6,463 bases of DNA from CAZKEW01 sp964580435 (GCA_964580435.1 CAZOKP010000120.1:1-6463); one strand, 5' to 3'; counted from the first letter of the stretch, positions 1-6,463 are shown. The notes: generated from the letters alone by a model not told the origin. Made by a program: numbers and translations.

Positions 1-1181
1 TTGCCCTCCCTCAGGACGAGGTTTCGGAAAAAGCCTTTTCTTGTCATCGGATCATAGGCAGGGAGGCCGGTGCCTTTGGCGAAAGCGGTGAAGACGGGAA
101 ATATTTTTTCGGCGGCGCGGCTAAAAATCAAACACTTCTGGAGAGGAACCGTCTCTTTTTCATATCTTTCCAAGGGAGATGCCCGCTTGCGCAGTCCCAG
201 GACAATGTCCTTGCAGTCCCCGCCAAAGGCATATTCCATCTTGTTCCTGTAGAAAAAAATATCCGGAGATGGGGCAATGGCCTCTCTCTCGAATGCATCT
301 GTGTCGATTTTCCCTATTTTGCGCAGCGTTTGAAGCAGATAATTTTGCTTGAGCTCGAGCTGTTTGGAGTAAGAAAGGTGCTGGAAGGTGCATCCTCCGC
401 AGACAGAAAAATGGGGACATTCGGGCACAACCCGGAAGGACGAAGGCTCTTCGAGACTGACGATTCTGCCGAACTGGTGCCTTCTTTTCGTCTTGGCAAT
501 TCTTATCCTGACTTTGTCTCCGACCACGGCTCCAGGAACGAATGTGACAACCTTATCGACTGACCCGACTCCCCAATCATGGGGAAAAGCGATATCGGCG
601 ATGGAAACGACGTGTTCCGGGCTCAGAAACTCGTCCAGGAGCTTTTTGGCTTTGCGGACGGGAAACCCGACGACGTTATCGTAATCGCCTTCGAGCGACT
701 CGACGAACGCATCCCCGACTTCCTGGACGGCGTAGCTTCCCGCTTTGTCGAGGCAATCGCTGCGGTCGAGATAGGCCTCTATCTCTTCCCGGCTCAGGTT
801 TTTGAACTTGAGACGGCTGATTTCATAGCCTGTGAGCCATCTGTCTTCGTCTTTTTTATAGATGGCCACGGCCGTGATGACGCGGTGTTTTTGGCCGGAG
901 AGCTTTTCCAGGATCTCTCTAGCCTCAGCAAGATTCCGGGGCTTCCCAAAGACATCTTCCCCGACCCAGACAAGGGTATCGGCTGCGATGATTAAGGATG
1001 AAGGATATTTTTCGCCGACTTCTCTGGCCTTGGCCTGGGCGGCCCGGAGGGCGAAACGGATAGGGTCCTTTTCCCGAAACTGTTCCTCGTCCACGTCGCT
1101 CGGCACGACCATGAATTCAGCGACGATCTTCTTGAGCAGTTCTTTTCTTCGCGGCGATTGGGAGGCCAGAATAATGTCCAT
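1..1181 (-). CDS. maf-rlmD: Fused Maf nucleotide pyrophosphatase / RlmD-type 23S rRNA (uracil-5-)-methyltransferase, partial
   Basis: This frame reads without a stop from the ATG at 1181 off the left edge (393 codons visible). Residues 1-186 are a full Maf domain: ILASQSPRR at 4-12, AADT at 66-69 (catalytic-type Asp68), FGKP with Lys80, DKAGSYAVQ at 145-153 and GDYDNVVGFPV at 165-175. Maf proteins hydrolyse non-canonical or modified NTPs to NMP and pyrophosphate in the cytoplasm. From about residue 190 a TRAM-like RNA-binding domain follows (VVSIADIAF, then GVGSVDKVVTFVPGA). Next comes Cys255-x5-Cys261-Gly-Gly-Cys264 with a likely fourth ligand at Cys350, the 4Fe-4S pattern of RlmD/RumA; YRNKMEYAFG also fits that family. 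The SAM-binding region and catalytic Cys lie outside the window. I checked the codons across the junction (residues about 183-255): no stop and no ATG, GTG or TTG occurs there, so this appears to be a real fusion. The start is set by the canonical Maf N-terminus. The frame begins 4 nt after the upstream glycosyltransferase stop, so the two are probably co-transcribed. The RlmD versus related RlmC/TrmA-like assignment is less sure than the family. Confidence 0.88.
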   Translation of the reverse strand, partial: MDIILASQSPRRKELLKKIVAEFMVVPSDVDEEQFREKDPIRFALRAAQAKAREVGEKYPSSLIIAADTLVWVGEDVFGKPRNLAEAREILEKLSGQKHRVITAVAIYKKDEDRWLTGYEISRLKFKNLSREEIEAYLDRSDCLDKAGSYAVQEVGDAFVESLEGDYDNVVGFPVRKAKKLLDEFLSPEHVVSIADIAFPHDWGVGSVDKVVTFVPGAVVGDKVRIRIAKTKRRHQFGRIVSLEEPSSFRVVPECPHFSVCGGCTFQHLSYSKQLELKQNYLLQTLRKIGKIDTDAFEREAIAPSPDIFFYRNKMEYAFGGDCKDIVLGLRKRASPLERYEKETVPLQKCLIFSRAAEKIFPVFTAFAKGTGLPAYDPMTRKGFFRNLVLREG

Positions 1182-1185
1182 CTTT

Positions 1186-2430
1186 TCAGGGATGCGATTT
1201 CTGGTCCCATATCCGGAGAAGGTACTCTTTTTGCTCTTCAAACTGGAGGGCTTGTTCCTCAACCAGTCTCTCCGCGGCCTCGGATGTCAGGTCCCACGTC
1301 TCCCTGACAAAAGACGCCACTCGGGCATAATAGAGAGGAGTGACGAGCTCGATGATTTTGAATCGGTTCCGGGTCCAGGCGTGGAACGTGGCCGCCAATT
1401 CGTAAAGGAGCTGAACCCAGATGTTCGTGGGTAGATGAAAATCCCGGGAGCTTAACTCACTGGCTTTTTGGATTTCCACGAAGCAATCGCCGCAGAAGAT
1501 CTCCTTCCATAGAGATGAGAACTGCTGGAACCCGGTCTTGAACTTCTCGACCAGCTCCTCCAGGTCGACGGCGACAGGCTCGGGCTCGATCGAATCCTTA
1601 TGCCCGAACGTCTCCACGGATTCGCTTCCCTTGATGTTCTTCCAATAGCTTTCGAATCGTTCCATGAGGGAGAACAGAATGTAGACAACCTGCCGGAACA
1701 TGGACCCCAGATGTTGAGCCGGGTCCTTGGCGTCGTGGATCTTGACGCCGAGATTGGACTGGCAGGTCTTGAAGTTCTGCGTTATGGCCGTGGTGGTCAT
1801 CCAGATGTCGATGCCGTAGCGGGCCACATCTGTATCCCAGACATCCTGTTTGGTGTAGAATTCAGCGACCTCCTTAGAAAAAGCGAAATCTCCGCCGATG
1901 GGTTGCCGGATCCGCTTGCCGTAAAGGGCTCTGGTCAGGTTATAGACGATGTTGTTCGTGATCGTGCCATCATATTTATGCCGGAGATAGACCGGGGCGA
2001 CGAACTGGAAGCCCCGGCTGAGTACGGGGTCGAGGAGATGATAGACCCAATCTGATGTAATGCTCCGCAAGTCGGCATCGACGACGACGCAGGCGCGGGC
2101 CTCGAGCCTGGTGGCGGCTTCAAAAACGGACCTTAAAGCGGATCCTTTGCCGGCCGGGCCCCGGTAGATGGAAACGATTTTCTCCTGCCAGGGTTTGATC
2201 TGGAATTCCTTGGCCGCTTCGCGTGTGTCATCGGTCGAGCCGCCGTCGGCGATGAAGATCACGTTCTTGAAGTCTCTATAGTATTTTTCCAGGCCATGCG
2301 TGACCATCTGGATCACGTGAGCGACCGTTTTCTCGTTGTTATAGCAGGGAATGCCGACCAGAACGTCAGCGTTCCGGATCTCCTCCATCCGCTTGGCAGT
2401 GTATCTGCGTAAAGCCGTTAAATAAGTCAT
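1186..2430 (-). CDS. Retaining-type GT-A glycosyltransferase, GpgS/glucosylglycerate synthase-like
   Basis: A 414-residue cytoplasmic-looking protein without signal peptide or membrane segments. The N-terminal nucleotide-sugar domain shows VLVGIPCYNNEKTV (23-36), ADGGSTDDT (61-69), a GKGSALR loop (94-100) and the metal-binding VDADL motif with Asp118 and Asp120. The acceptor half has RQPIGGDFAFS (175-185), YGIDIWM (205-211) and VKIHDAKDP (229-237) followed by GSMFRQV. These line up in order with motifs I recall from mycobacterial GpgS of family GT81 (PLSGEYA, YGVEIGL, VRAH followed by GAMSRQV). The remainder, about 260-414, is a helical tail with no motif I recognise. I infer a glycosyl transfer from an NDP-sugar to a glycerate-type acceptor: 3-phosphoglycerate, glycerate or glucosyl(phospho)glycerate. 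A one-step glucosylglycerate synthase, or the second transferase of a mannosylglucosylglycerate pathway, would both fit the divergent phosphatase and GpgS-like genes. The exact donor and acceptor cannot be read from sequence. The start is supported by GGGAG 8 nt upstream. Confidence 0.8.
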   Translation of the reverse strand: MTYLTALRRYTAKRMEEIRNADVLVGIPCYNNEKTVAHVIQMVTHGLEKYYRDFKNVIFIADGGSTDDTREAAKEFQIKPWQEKIVSIYRGPAGKGSALRSVFEAATRLEARACVVVDADLRSITSDWVYHLLDPVLSRGFQFVAPVYLRHKYDGTITNNIVYNLTRALYGKRIRQPIGGDFAFSKEVAEFYTKQDVWDTDVARYGIDIWMTTTAITQNFKTCQSNLGVKIHDAKDPAQHLGSMFRQVVYILFSLMERFESYWKNIKGSESVETFGHKDSIEPEPVAVDLEELVEKFKTGFQQFSSLWKEIFCGDCFVEIQKASELSSRDFHLPTNIWVQLLYELAATFHAWTRNRFKIIELVTPLYYARVASFVRETWDLTSEAAERLVEEQALQFEEQKEYLLRIWDQKSHP

Positions 2431-2438
2431 CTTTCATT

Positions 2439-2443
2439 CTCCC
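2439..2443 (-). promoter_or_regulatory. Ribosome binding site of the minus-strand glycosyltransferase
   Basis: GGGAG on the minus strand lies 8 nt before the ATG at 2430. This spacing supports that start over the out-of-frame ATGs a few bases upstream, one of which reaches a TGA after three codons. Confidence 0.6.
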
Positions 2444-2455
2444 ATCGTTGAATCC

Positions 2456-2485
2456 ATTGTAGCGGATTTCCCATGTCCTGCTCAA
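2456..2485 (-). promoter_or_regulatory. Candidate sigma70-type promoter for the glycosyltransferase/maf-rlmD unit
   Basis: Read on the minus strand, TTGAGC (2485-2480, 4 of 6 consensus bases) and TACAAT (2461-2456, 5 of 6) are separated by 18 nt. The start point would be near 2449, giving a leader of only about 19 nt that still includes the GGGAG ribosome site. The box lies back to back with the plus-strand promoter, with 11 nt between the two -35 elements. Confidence 0.42.
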
Positions 2486-2496
2486 GATTTTTTCCT

Positions 2497-2524
2497 TTGA
2501 CTTTGCGACGGAGAATCTGATAAC
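2497..2524 (+). promoter_or_regulatory. Candidate sigma70-type promoter for the mpgP-gpgS operon
   Basis: A -35-like TTGACT (2497-2502, 5 of 6 consensus bases) and a -10-like GATAAC (2519-2524, 4 of 6) are separated by 16 nt. Transcription would begin near 2531 and leave a leader of about 75 nt before the ATG at 2605. An 11-nt inverted repeat, AACTT-A-AAGTT (2522-2532), overlaps the -10 and start region and could be an operator. Matches of this quality also occur by chance. Confidence 0.4.
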
Positions 2525-2604
2525 TTAAAGTTTCAAGACAAGCAAAAGCCGTTATCTCTGACGATTCGTTTCGCTCAGTCAAAAAAAATAGGCCGTGTAT
2601 TCAA

Positions 2605-3426
2605 ATGGAAGCCCGGATTCTCGTGTTCACAGACCTGGATGGGACTCTCCTCGACCACCAGACCTATTCCTTCGACCCGGCGCGACCGGCTCTTCGCCTC
2701 CTCCGCCAAAAAGGGATTCCCTTGATAATCTGCACAAGCAAAACCCGGGCGGAGATCGAGGCGGTACGCTCGGTTTTAAACAACATCGACCCATTCATTT
2801 CTGAGAACGGCGGGGCCATTTTTATCCCGGGCGGATATTTTCCCCAGGAACTTGCCCCGTCAAAAGAGGATTCTTCCTACCAGATCATTGAACTTGGAAC
2901 GCCATATCCCCGGTTGCGGGAAGTTCTTTCGCGGATAAAAGACCGCCTGCCCGGAAGACTGAAGGGTTTTGGAGATCTATCGGTAAAAGACGTAGCGAGA
3001 CACACCGGACTCTCGCCACAAGGAGCCGCGCTCGCCAAGAAGAGGGAGTATGATGAGCCATTTTTATTGGAAGACCTTTCCATTCTTGAAAAGGTCCGGG
3101 AAATTGCGCAGGCCGCGGGACTGAATATCACCAAGGGGGGGCGGTTCTTTCACCTTACCGGGGACAACGATAAAGGTAAAGCCTCAAGGCTGCTCCAGAC
3201 GATGTACGTGGAATTGGAAGGCTGCTCCGTGCGCAGCATTGGGCTGGGGGACAGCCTGAATGATCTGGCTTTGCTCGAAGCTGTGGATTTTCCTGTCATT
3301 GTCGAAAAGCCGGGAGGGCACTACGATCCCTCAGTCCGGGTTCACAATCTCATCTATGCGCCCGGAGAAGGGCCCATAGGCTGGCGTGAAGCAGTCCTCG
3401 AGCTTGTGGAACGCCTCGCCAGCTGA
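2605..3426 (+). CDS. mpgP: HAD-family mannosyl-/glucosyl-3-phosphoglycerate phosphatase (MpgP type)
   Basis: A 273-residue Cof-type HAD phosphatase. Motif I is FTDLDGTLLD (8-17) with nucleophile Asp10 and acid/base Asp12. Motif II is CTSKTRAEIE (43-52), the TSKTRAE form being characteristic of MpgP/YedP proteins. ENGGAI lies at 67-72, and the cap contains YDEPFLL (149-155) and a GRFFHLTG stretch (179-186) leading to DKGKA (189-193) with motif III Lys190 or Lys192. Motif IV is GLGDSLNDLALL (213-224) with Asp216 and Asp220. These enzymes dephosphorylate mannosyl- or glucosyl-3-phosphoglycerate to the free glycoside, a compatible solute. The next gene is GpgS-like, so glucosyl-3-phosphoglycerate is the likelier substrate; sugar specificity is not visible. 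Size is normal for the family. The start is the first ATG in frame and puts motif I at the expected distance; no good Shine-Dalgarno precedes it, only a weak ATAGG and an A8 run. Confidence 0.9.
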   Translation: MEARILVFTDLDGTLLDHQTYSFDPARPALRLLRQKGIPLIICTSKTRAEIEAVRSVLNNIDPFISENGGAIFIPGGYFPQELAPSKEDSSYQIIELGTPYPRLREVLSRIKDRLPGRLKGFGDLSVKDVARHTGLSPQGAALAKKREYDEPFLLEDLSILEKVREIAQAAGLNITKGGRFFHLTGDNDKGKASRLLQTMYVELEGCSVRSIGLGDSLNDLALLEAVDFPVIVEKPGGHYDPSVRVHNLIYAPGEGPIGWREAVLELVERLAS

Positions 3427-3438
3427 TCAATCTCTGTT

Positions 3439-3445
3439 AGGAGGT
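3439..3445 (+). promoter_or_regulatory. Strong Shine-Dalgarno sequence of the gpgS-like gene
   Basis: AGGAGGT, a near-perfect anti-16S complement, lies in the 23-nt space after the phosphatase stop, with 4 nt to the ATG at 3450. The spacing is slightly short. It fixes the start of the gene and suggests efficient initiation within the operon, in contrast to the weak site before mpgP. Confidence 0.8.
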
Positions 3446-3449
3446 CATC

Positions 3450-4657
3450 ATGGCGGATTTTCATCAGACGGGAGTCATCACCACCTTCCACCGTCTCGGG
3501 ACGATAAATCTTGAGCGGATGGAACAGGAGCTGTTTAATTACAGCCGGCACCGTCCCATCGCCCTCGTCCTGCCCATTACGCCCACCGAACTGGATTCTC
3601 CAGCTATCCACGTCATCATGAAGAATCTGAAAGAAATCACTTACCTCAATGAGATCGTCATCACCCTTGGCCGGACTTCCGAGAGGAGCCATTTCCTGCA
3701 GGCCAAAAAGTTTTTTTCTTCCCTTCGCCAAAGGCACCGTATCATTTGGGCATCCGGCCCCTCCCAGGCCGGCCTCTACAGGCTCCTGGCTGAGAGCGAC
3801 CTCTCTGTGGGAGATGATGGAAAGGGCCGGTCGGCCTGGCTCGCCTATGGCTATATTTTGTCCCGGGAAGATAGCAAGGTGATCGCCCTCCACGACTGCG
3901 ATATCGTCAACCACTCGCGTGAACTTGTCGGCCGGCTGTGCTATCCCGTCGCCTCACCGACCATCGATTATGCCTTCTGCAAGGGGTACTATGCCCGCGT
4001 TACGGACAGGATGCACGGCCGCGTGACGCGGCTCTTCGTGACACCTCTTATCCACAGCCTGGAGAAGCTTTTCGGCCATCTCCCGCTTCTTTCCTATCTG
4101 GACAGCTTTCGCTATCCCCTGGCCGGAGAATTCTCTATGCTATCCGACCTGGCCAGAATCAACCGGATCCCGAACGACTGGGGGCTCGAAGTAGAAACTT
4201 TGGCCGAAGTCTACCGCAACTATTCTTTGCGCCGTGTCTGTCAGGCTGAGCTCTGCGAGACATACGAACACAAGCACCAGCCCCTTTCAGCCGAGAACCC
4301 AAAAACAGGGCTGATGAAAATGGGCATCGATATCGCCAGGTCCGTCTTCAGGAACCTGGCGATCGAAGGGACTGTTCTCAGCGAAAGCGCGCTCAACACA
4401 CTCCTCATCAATTATTTGCGCACGGCCAAGGATGCGATCAAACAGTACAGCGATGATGCCGCCATCAACGGACTCATTTTCGACTATCACCAGGAGTCGA
4501 ACACCGTTGAGGCCTTTACGCGAGCTATCCAGATGGCGGGCAAGGCCTTCCTTGAGGATCCCCTCTATTCCCCTCTTATTCCGAGCTGGAACAGAGTTAT
4601 ATCGGCCATTCCCGGGTTCCTGGACCGCCTTCGCGACCTTGTGGAAGCGGAGAACGC
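3450..4657 (+). CDS. gpgS: Glucosyl-3-phosphoglycerate synthase-like GT81-type glycosyltransferase, C-terminus lost in gap
   Basis: 402 codons are readable before the N run. The N-terminal Rossmann-like half contains ALVLPIT (38-44) and the GDDGKGR loop (121-127), then ALHDCDIVNH with the metal-binding Asp149-Cys-Asp151. The acceptor half has RVTRLFVTPLI, YPLAGEFS (222-229), WGLEVETL (244-251) and YEHKHQPLS (272-280). In order and spacing these match the GpgS/GT81 pattern (SDLINP, PLSGEYA, GYGVEIGLL, VRAHRNRPL). The expected reaction transfers glucose from an NDP-glucose to 3-phosphoglycerate, giving glucosyl-3-phosphoglycerate, which the upstream phosphatase would hydrolyse. No signal peptide or membrane segment is seen. 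It lies 23 nt after the phosphatase stop, so the pair is probably one operon. The domain is essentially complete and only a short tail should be missing. GT81 members that use mannose donors exist, so donor specificity is inferred. The reading frame that continues through the Ns into the next gene is not biological. Confidence 0.82.
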
Positions 4658-4757
4658 NNNNNNNNNNNNNNNNNNNNNNNNNNNNNNNNNNNNNNNNNNN
4701 NNNNNNNNNNNNNNNNNNNNNNNNNNNNNNNNNNNNNNNNNNNNNNNNNNNNNNNNN
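4658..4757. other. Assembly gap, 100 Ns
   Basis: A run of exactly 100 undetermined bases, the conventional filler for a scaffold gap of unknown length. It removes the end of the GpgS-like gene and whatever lies between it and the transporter. The filler happens to keep the two coding regions in one frame (436 codons from 3450 to 4758), which produces a false 996-residue fusion. True distance, and whether other genes lie in between, cannot be known from this window. Confidence 0.98.
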
Positions 4758-6440
4758 ATGTTTAAAGGTCATCCCAAAGGCCTGTTCGTGGCCTTTTTCG
4801 CCAACATGGGCGAGCGATTCGGCTTCTACACGATGATCAGCATCTTCGTCCTGTTTTTGCAGGCGAAATACGGGTTCAACGCGGGGACAGCGAGCTTCAT
4901 CTACGGCATTTTTATGTTCTGTGTTTACTTCTTTCCTCTTCTCGGCGGTTTTCTGGCCGATCGATTCCTAGGTTACGGCAAAACCATCGGCCTTGGGCTT
5001 GTCGTGATGTTTCTCGGCTACTTTATGCTGGCGTTGCCGACCAAGATGGAGTCGGGCTTCGGTCTGGTCATTGCAGCCCTGGCCACGATCGCCTTGGGCA
5101 CCGGGTTCTTCAAAGGCAATCTTCAGGCTCTGGTCGGAAACCTCTACGACGATCCCTGCTATAACGCTTTAAGAGACCGGGCCTTTAATATTTTTTATAT
5201 GGGCATCAATGTCGGCGCCATGTTTGCCCCGACGGCCTCGGAAAGAGTCAGCAATTGGATCCTGGCGAAATACGGGTATGTCTATGATGCCAGGATCCCG
5301 GCGCTGGCGAACGATTTCTTGAGAAACAAGCTGGAGGATGCGGGCAAGTATCTCGATATTGCCAGAAGCCAGGACCCCGGCGTCACGCTCGAGACATTAA
5401 AGGTCTTTTCGGAAAAATACATCAACGTCCTCAGCAAATCCTATCATTATGGCTTCGGCGTCGCCCTCATCGCCCTGGCCTTGTCCATGCTGGTTTTTTG
5501 GGGACTGCGCAAATATTACAGACAAGCGGATTTCACCGAGAAACAGAAAGCCCGGTCGGAAGCGCTCAAAGGCCAAGTCGTTGAGCTCACGCGCCATCAG
5601 ACAAGGGAGCGCCTGATCGCTCTGGGACTCGTGTTTTTTGTGGTCATTTTCTTCTGGATGTCCTTCCACCAGAGCGCGGTCACGATGACGTATTTCGCCC
5701 GAGATTACACCGTTCCCCACGTCGGAAAAATCACGAACCTCTGGTTTGACCTCTTCGGGCTGCTGCCTCTTTTCCTGGCGATCCTAGGGCTTGTTTTTCT
5801 GCTGAAAAAAGGATCAAGCGCCGCCTTGCGCCTCAGCGGCGGCATTGCTTTTATCCTCTTCAGCGTGCTTGCCTACCTGAGGTACAAGGGCTATGAAGAT
5901 ATCAATCCTTTTACGCCCCAGAAATTTCAGCACTTCAACCCCTTTTTCATCGTGGCCTTAACGCCGATCGTCATCGGCCTTTTCGGCTATTTGAACAGAA
6001 AAAAGAAGGAGCCTTCGGCGCCCCGGAAAATCGGCGCCGGGATGCTGCTCACTTCTCTTGCTTTTCTTATTCTTGTCTTCGCCTCGATAGGCCTGCCCAG
6101 TCCGAAAAGCCTGGAGGGCCGGGTCGCTCCGGCCGGTGACCTTGTCTCAACGTACTGGCTGATCGGGACCTACTTTTTGTTGACGATCGCAGAACTGTTT
6201 CTCAGCCCCATGGGAATTTCCTTTGTCTCGAAAGTGGCGCCACCCAAGTACAAGGGGTTAATGCAGGGGGGATGGTTTGCCGCCACTGCTATCGGGAATT
6301 ACCTTGTCACCGTGATCGGGTATTTCTGGTTGAGAGTTCCTTTATGGTCATTGTGGTTCATCCTGGTCGTGTGCTGTCTCCTCTCTGCGGCCTTTATGTT
6401 CGGGATCATGAAAAGGCTGGAGCGGGCCGCCCAGGCCTAA
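4758..6440 (+). CDS. POT/PTR-family proton-dependent oligopeptide-type transporter
   Basis: A 560-residue integral membrane protein of the major facilitator superfamily, POT/PTR branch, with about 14 hydrophobic segments. Family signatures are NMGERFGFY in the first helix (16-24), the FFPLLGGFLADRFLG stretch after helix 2, GTGFFKGNLQALVGNLY in helix 4, FNIFYMGINVGA in helix 5, FFWMSFHQSAVT in helix 7 (Gln305) and AELFLSPMGISFVSKVAP near helix 12, with the conserved Glu479. POT proteins import di- and tripeptides or other small substrates with protons. In the ExxER proton-coupling motif the first Glu is Asn16 while Glu19 and Arg20 are kept, so the substrate may not be a simple dipeptide. A hydrophilic helical insert sits at about 180-225. 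The ATG is the first codon after the gap. MFKGHPKGLFVAFFAN looks like a natural N-terminus, but a few more residues or another start could be hidden in the Ns. Its link to the osmolyte genes is unproven because of the gap. Confidence 0.88.
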   Translation: MFKGHPKGLFVAFFANMGERFGFYTMISIFVLFLQAKYGFNAGTASFIYGIFMFCVYFFPLLGGFLADRFLGYGKTIGLGLVVMFLGYFMLALPTKMESGFGLVIAALATIALGTGFFKGNLQALVGNLYDDPCYNALRDRAFNIFYMGINVGAMFAPTASERVSNWILAKYGYVYDARIPALANDFLRNKLEDAGKYLDIARSQDPGVTLETLKVFSEKYINVLSKSYHYGFGVALIALALSMLVFWGLRKYYRQADFTEKQKARSEALKGQVVELTRHQTRERLIALGLVFFVVIFFWMSFHQSAVTMTYFARDYTVPHVGKITNLWFDLFGLLPLFLAILGLVFLLKKGSSAALRLSGGIAFILFSVLAYLRYKGYEDINPFTPQKFQHFNPFFIVALTPIVIGLFGYLNRKKKEPSAPRKIGAGMLLTSLAFLILVFASIGLPSPKSLEGRVAPAGDLVSTYWLIGTYFLLTIAELFLSPMGISFVSKVAPPKYKGLMQGGWFAATAIGNYLVTVIGYFWLRVPLWSLWFILVVCCLLSAAFMFGIMKRLERAAQA

Positions 6441-6463
6441 AAAGAAAGGCCATGCGTGCACTC

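Noticed and set aside
992..1210. Minus-strand 72-codon frame beginning upstream of maf
   Set aside because: It overlaps the Maf N-terminal region in a different frame. The Maf frame from 1181 carries the family motifs and this one carries none.
579..1434. Plus-strand open frames of 138 and 190 codons (579-995 and 862-1434)
   Set aside because: They lie antisense to the Maf-RlmD fusion and the end of the glycosyltransferase, whose motifs are unambiguous; the plus-strand translations show no recognisable domain.
1600..2055. Plus-strand open frame of 151 codons
   Set aside because: It is antisense to the core of the minus-strand glycosyltransferase, and its composition reflects the opposite-strand codons.
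2546..2580. Weak hairpin TGAC...GTCA before mpgP
   Set aside because: A four-base stem with a long loop is expected by chance and has no associated riboswitch or attenuator pattern.
3354..3914. Minus-strand open frame of 186 codons
   Set aside because: It is antisense to the end of the phosphatase and the start of the GpgS-like gene and has no recognisable domain.
6430..6450. Possible terminator after the transporter (AGGCCT and GGCC repeats around the stop)
   Set aside because: No stable stem followed by a T run is present before the window ends.
6441..6463. Possible start of another gene (AAAGG, then ATG at 6452 reading M-R-A-L)
   Set aside because: Only four codons are visible, and the purine-rich stretch is just 2 nt from the ATG; too little to call a gene, though a co-directional downstream gene is plausible.

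Overview
The window looks like a piece of a draft bacterial genome, probably an uncultured or metagenome-assembled organism. It is of moderate, slightly GC-rich composition, densely coded, and contains a run of exactly 100 Ns (4658-4757) typical of a scaffold join. Nothing fixes the phylum. The gene content (glycerate-glycoside osmolyte genes, a POT transporter with a variant ExxER motif, a fused Maf-RlmD protein) would suit a deep-branching heterotroph such as Aminicenantes or a similar lineage, but that is a guess. No rRNA, tRNA, CRISPR array, insertion sequence or phage gene was seen.

Left part (1-2430, minus strand): a two-gene transcription unit. A 414-residue retaining-type GT-A glycosyltransferase (1186-2430) is followed after 4 nt by one long reading frame that runs off the left edge (1181 to 1). 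That frame is a fusion. Its first ~186 residues are a complete Maf nucleotide pyrophosphatase; it continues without a stop or an internal start codon into the TRAM domain, the iron-sulfur cysteine motif and the central region of an RlmD/RumA-type 23S rRNA m5U methyltransferase. The frame runs off the window edge and is not marked by an ordinary start-to-stop ORF.

Middle (2431-2604): a 174-nt divergent intergenic region with a plausible sigma70-type promoter facing each way.

Right part (2605-4657, plus strand): an MpgP/GpgP-type HAD phosphatase, then, 23 nt later and behind a strong Shine-Dalgarno sequence, a GpgS-like (GT81-type) glycosyltransferase whose extreme C-terminus is lost in the N gap. 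A synthase plus phosphatase pair of this kind makes glucosylglycerate (or mannosylglycerate) from an NDP-sugar and 3-phosphoglycerate. The divergent glycosyltransferase has the same core motifs and could add a second sugar or supply a one-step route, so the locus is best read as a compatible-solute biosynthesis island.

Far right (4758-6440, plus strand): a 560-residue POT/PTR-family proton-coupled transporter whose ATG is the first codon after the gap. The apparent single 996-residue frame from 3450 to 6440 is an artefact of the gap filler: two unrelated proteins are joined through Ns.
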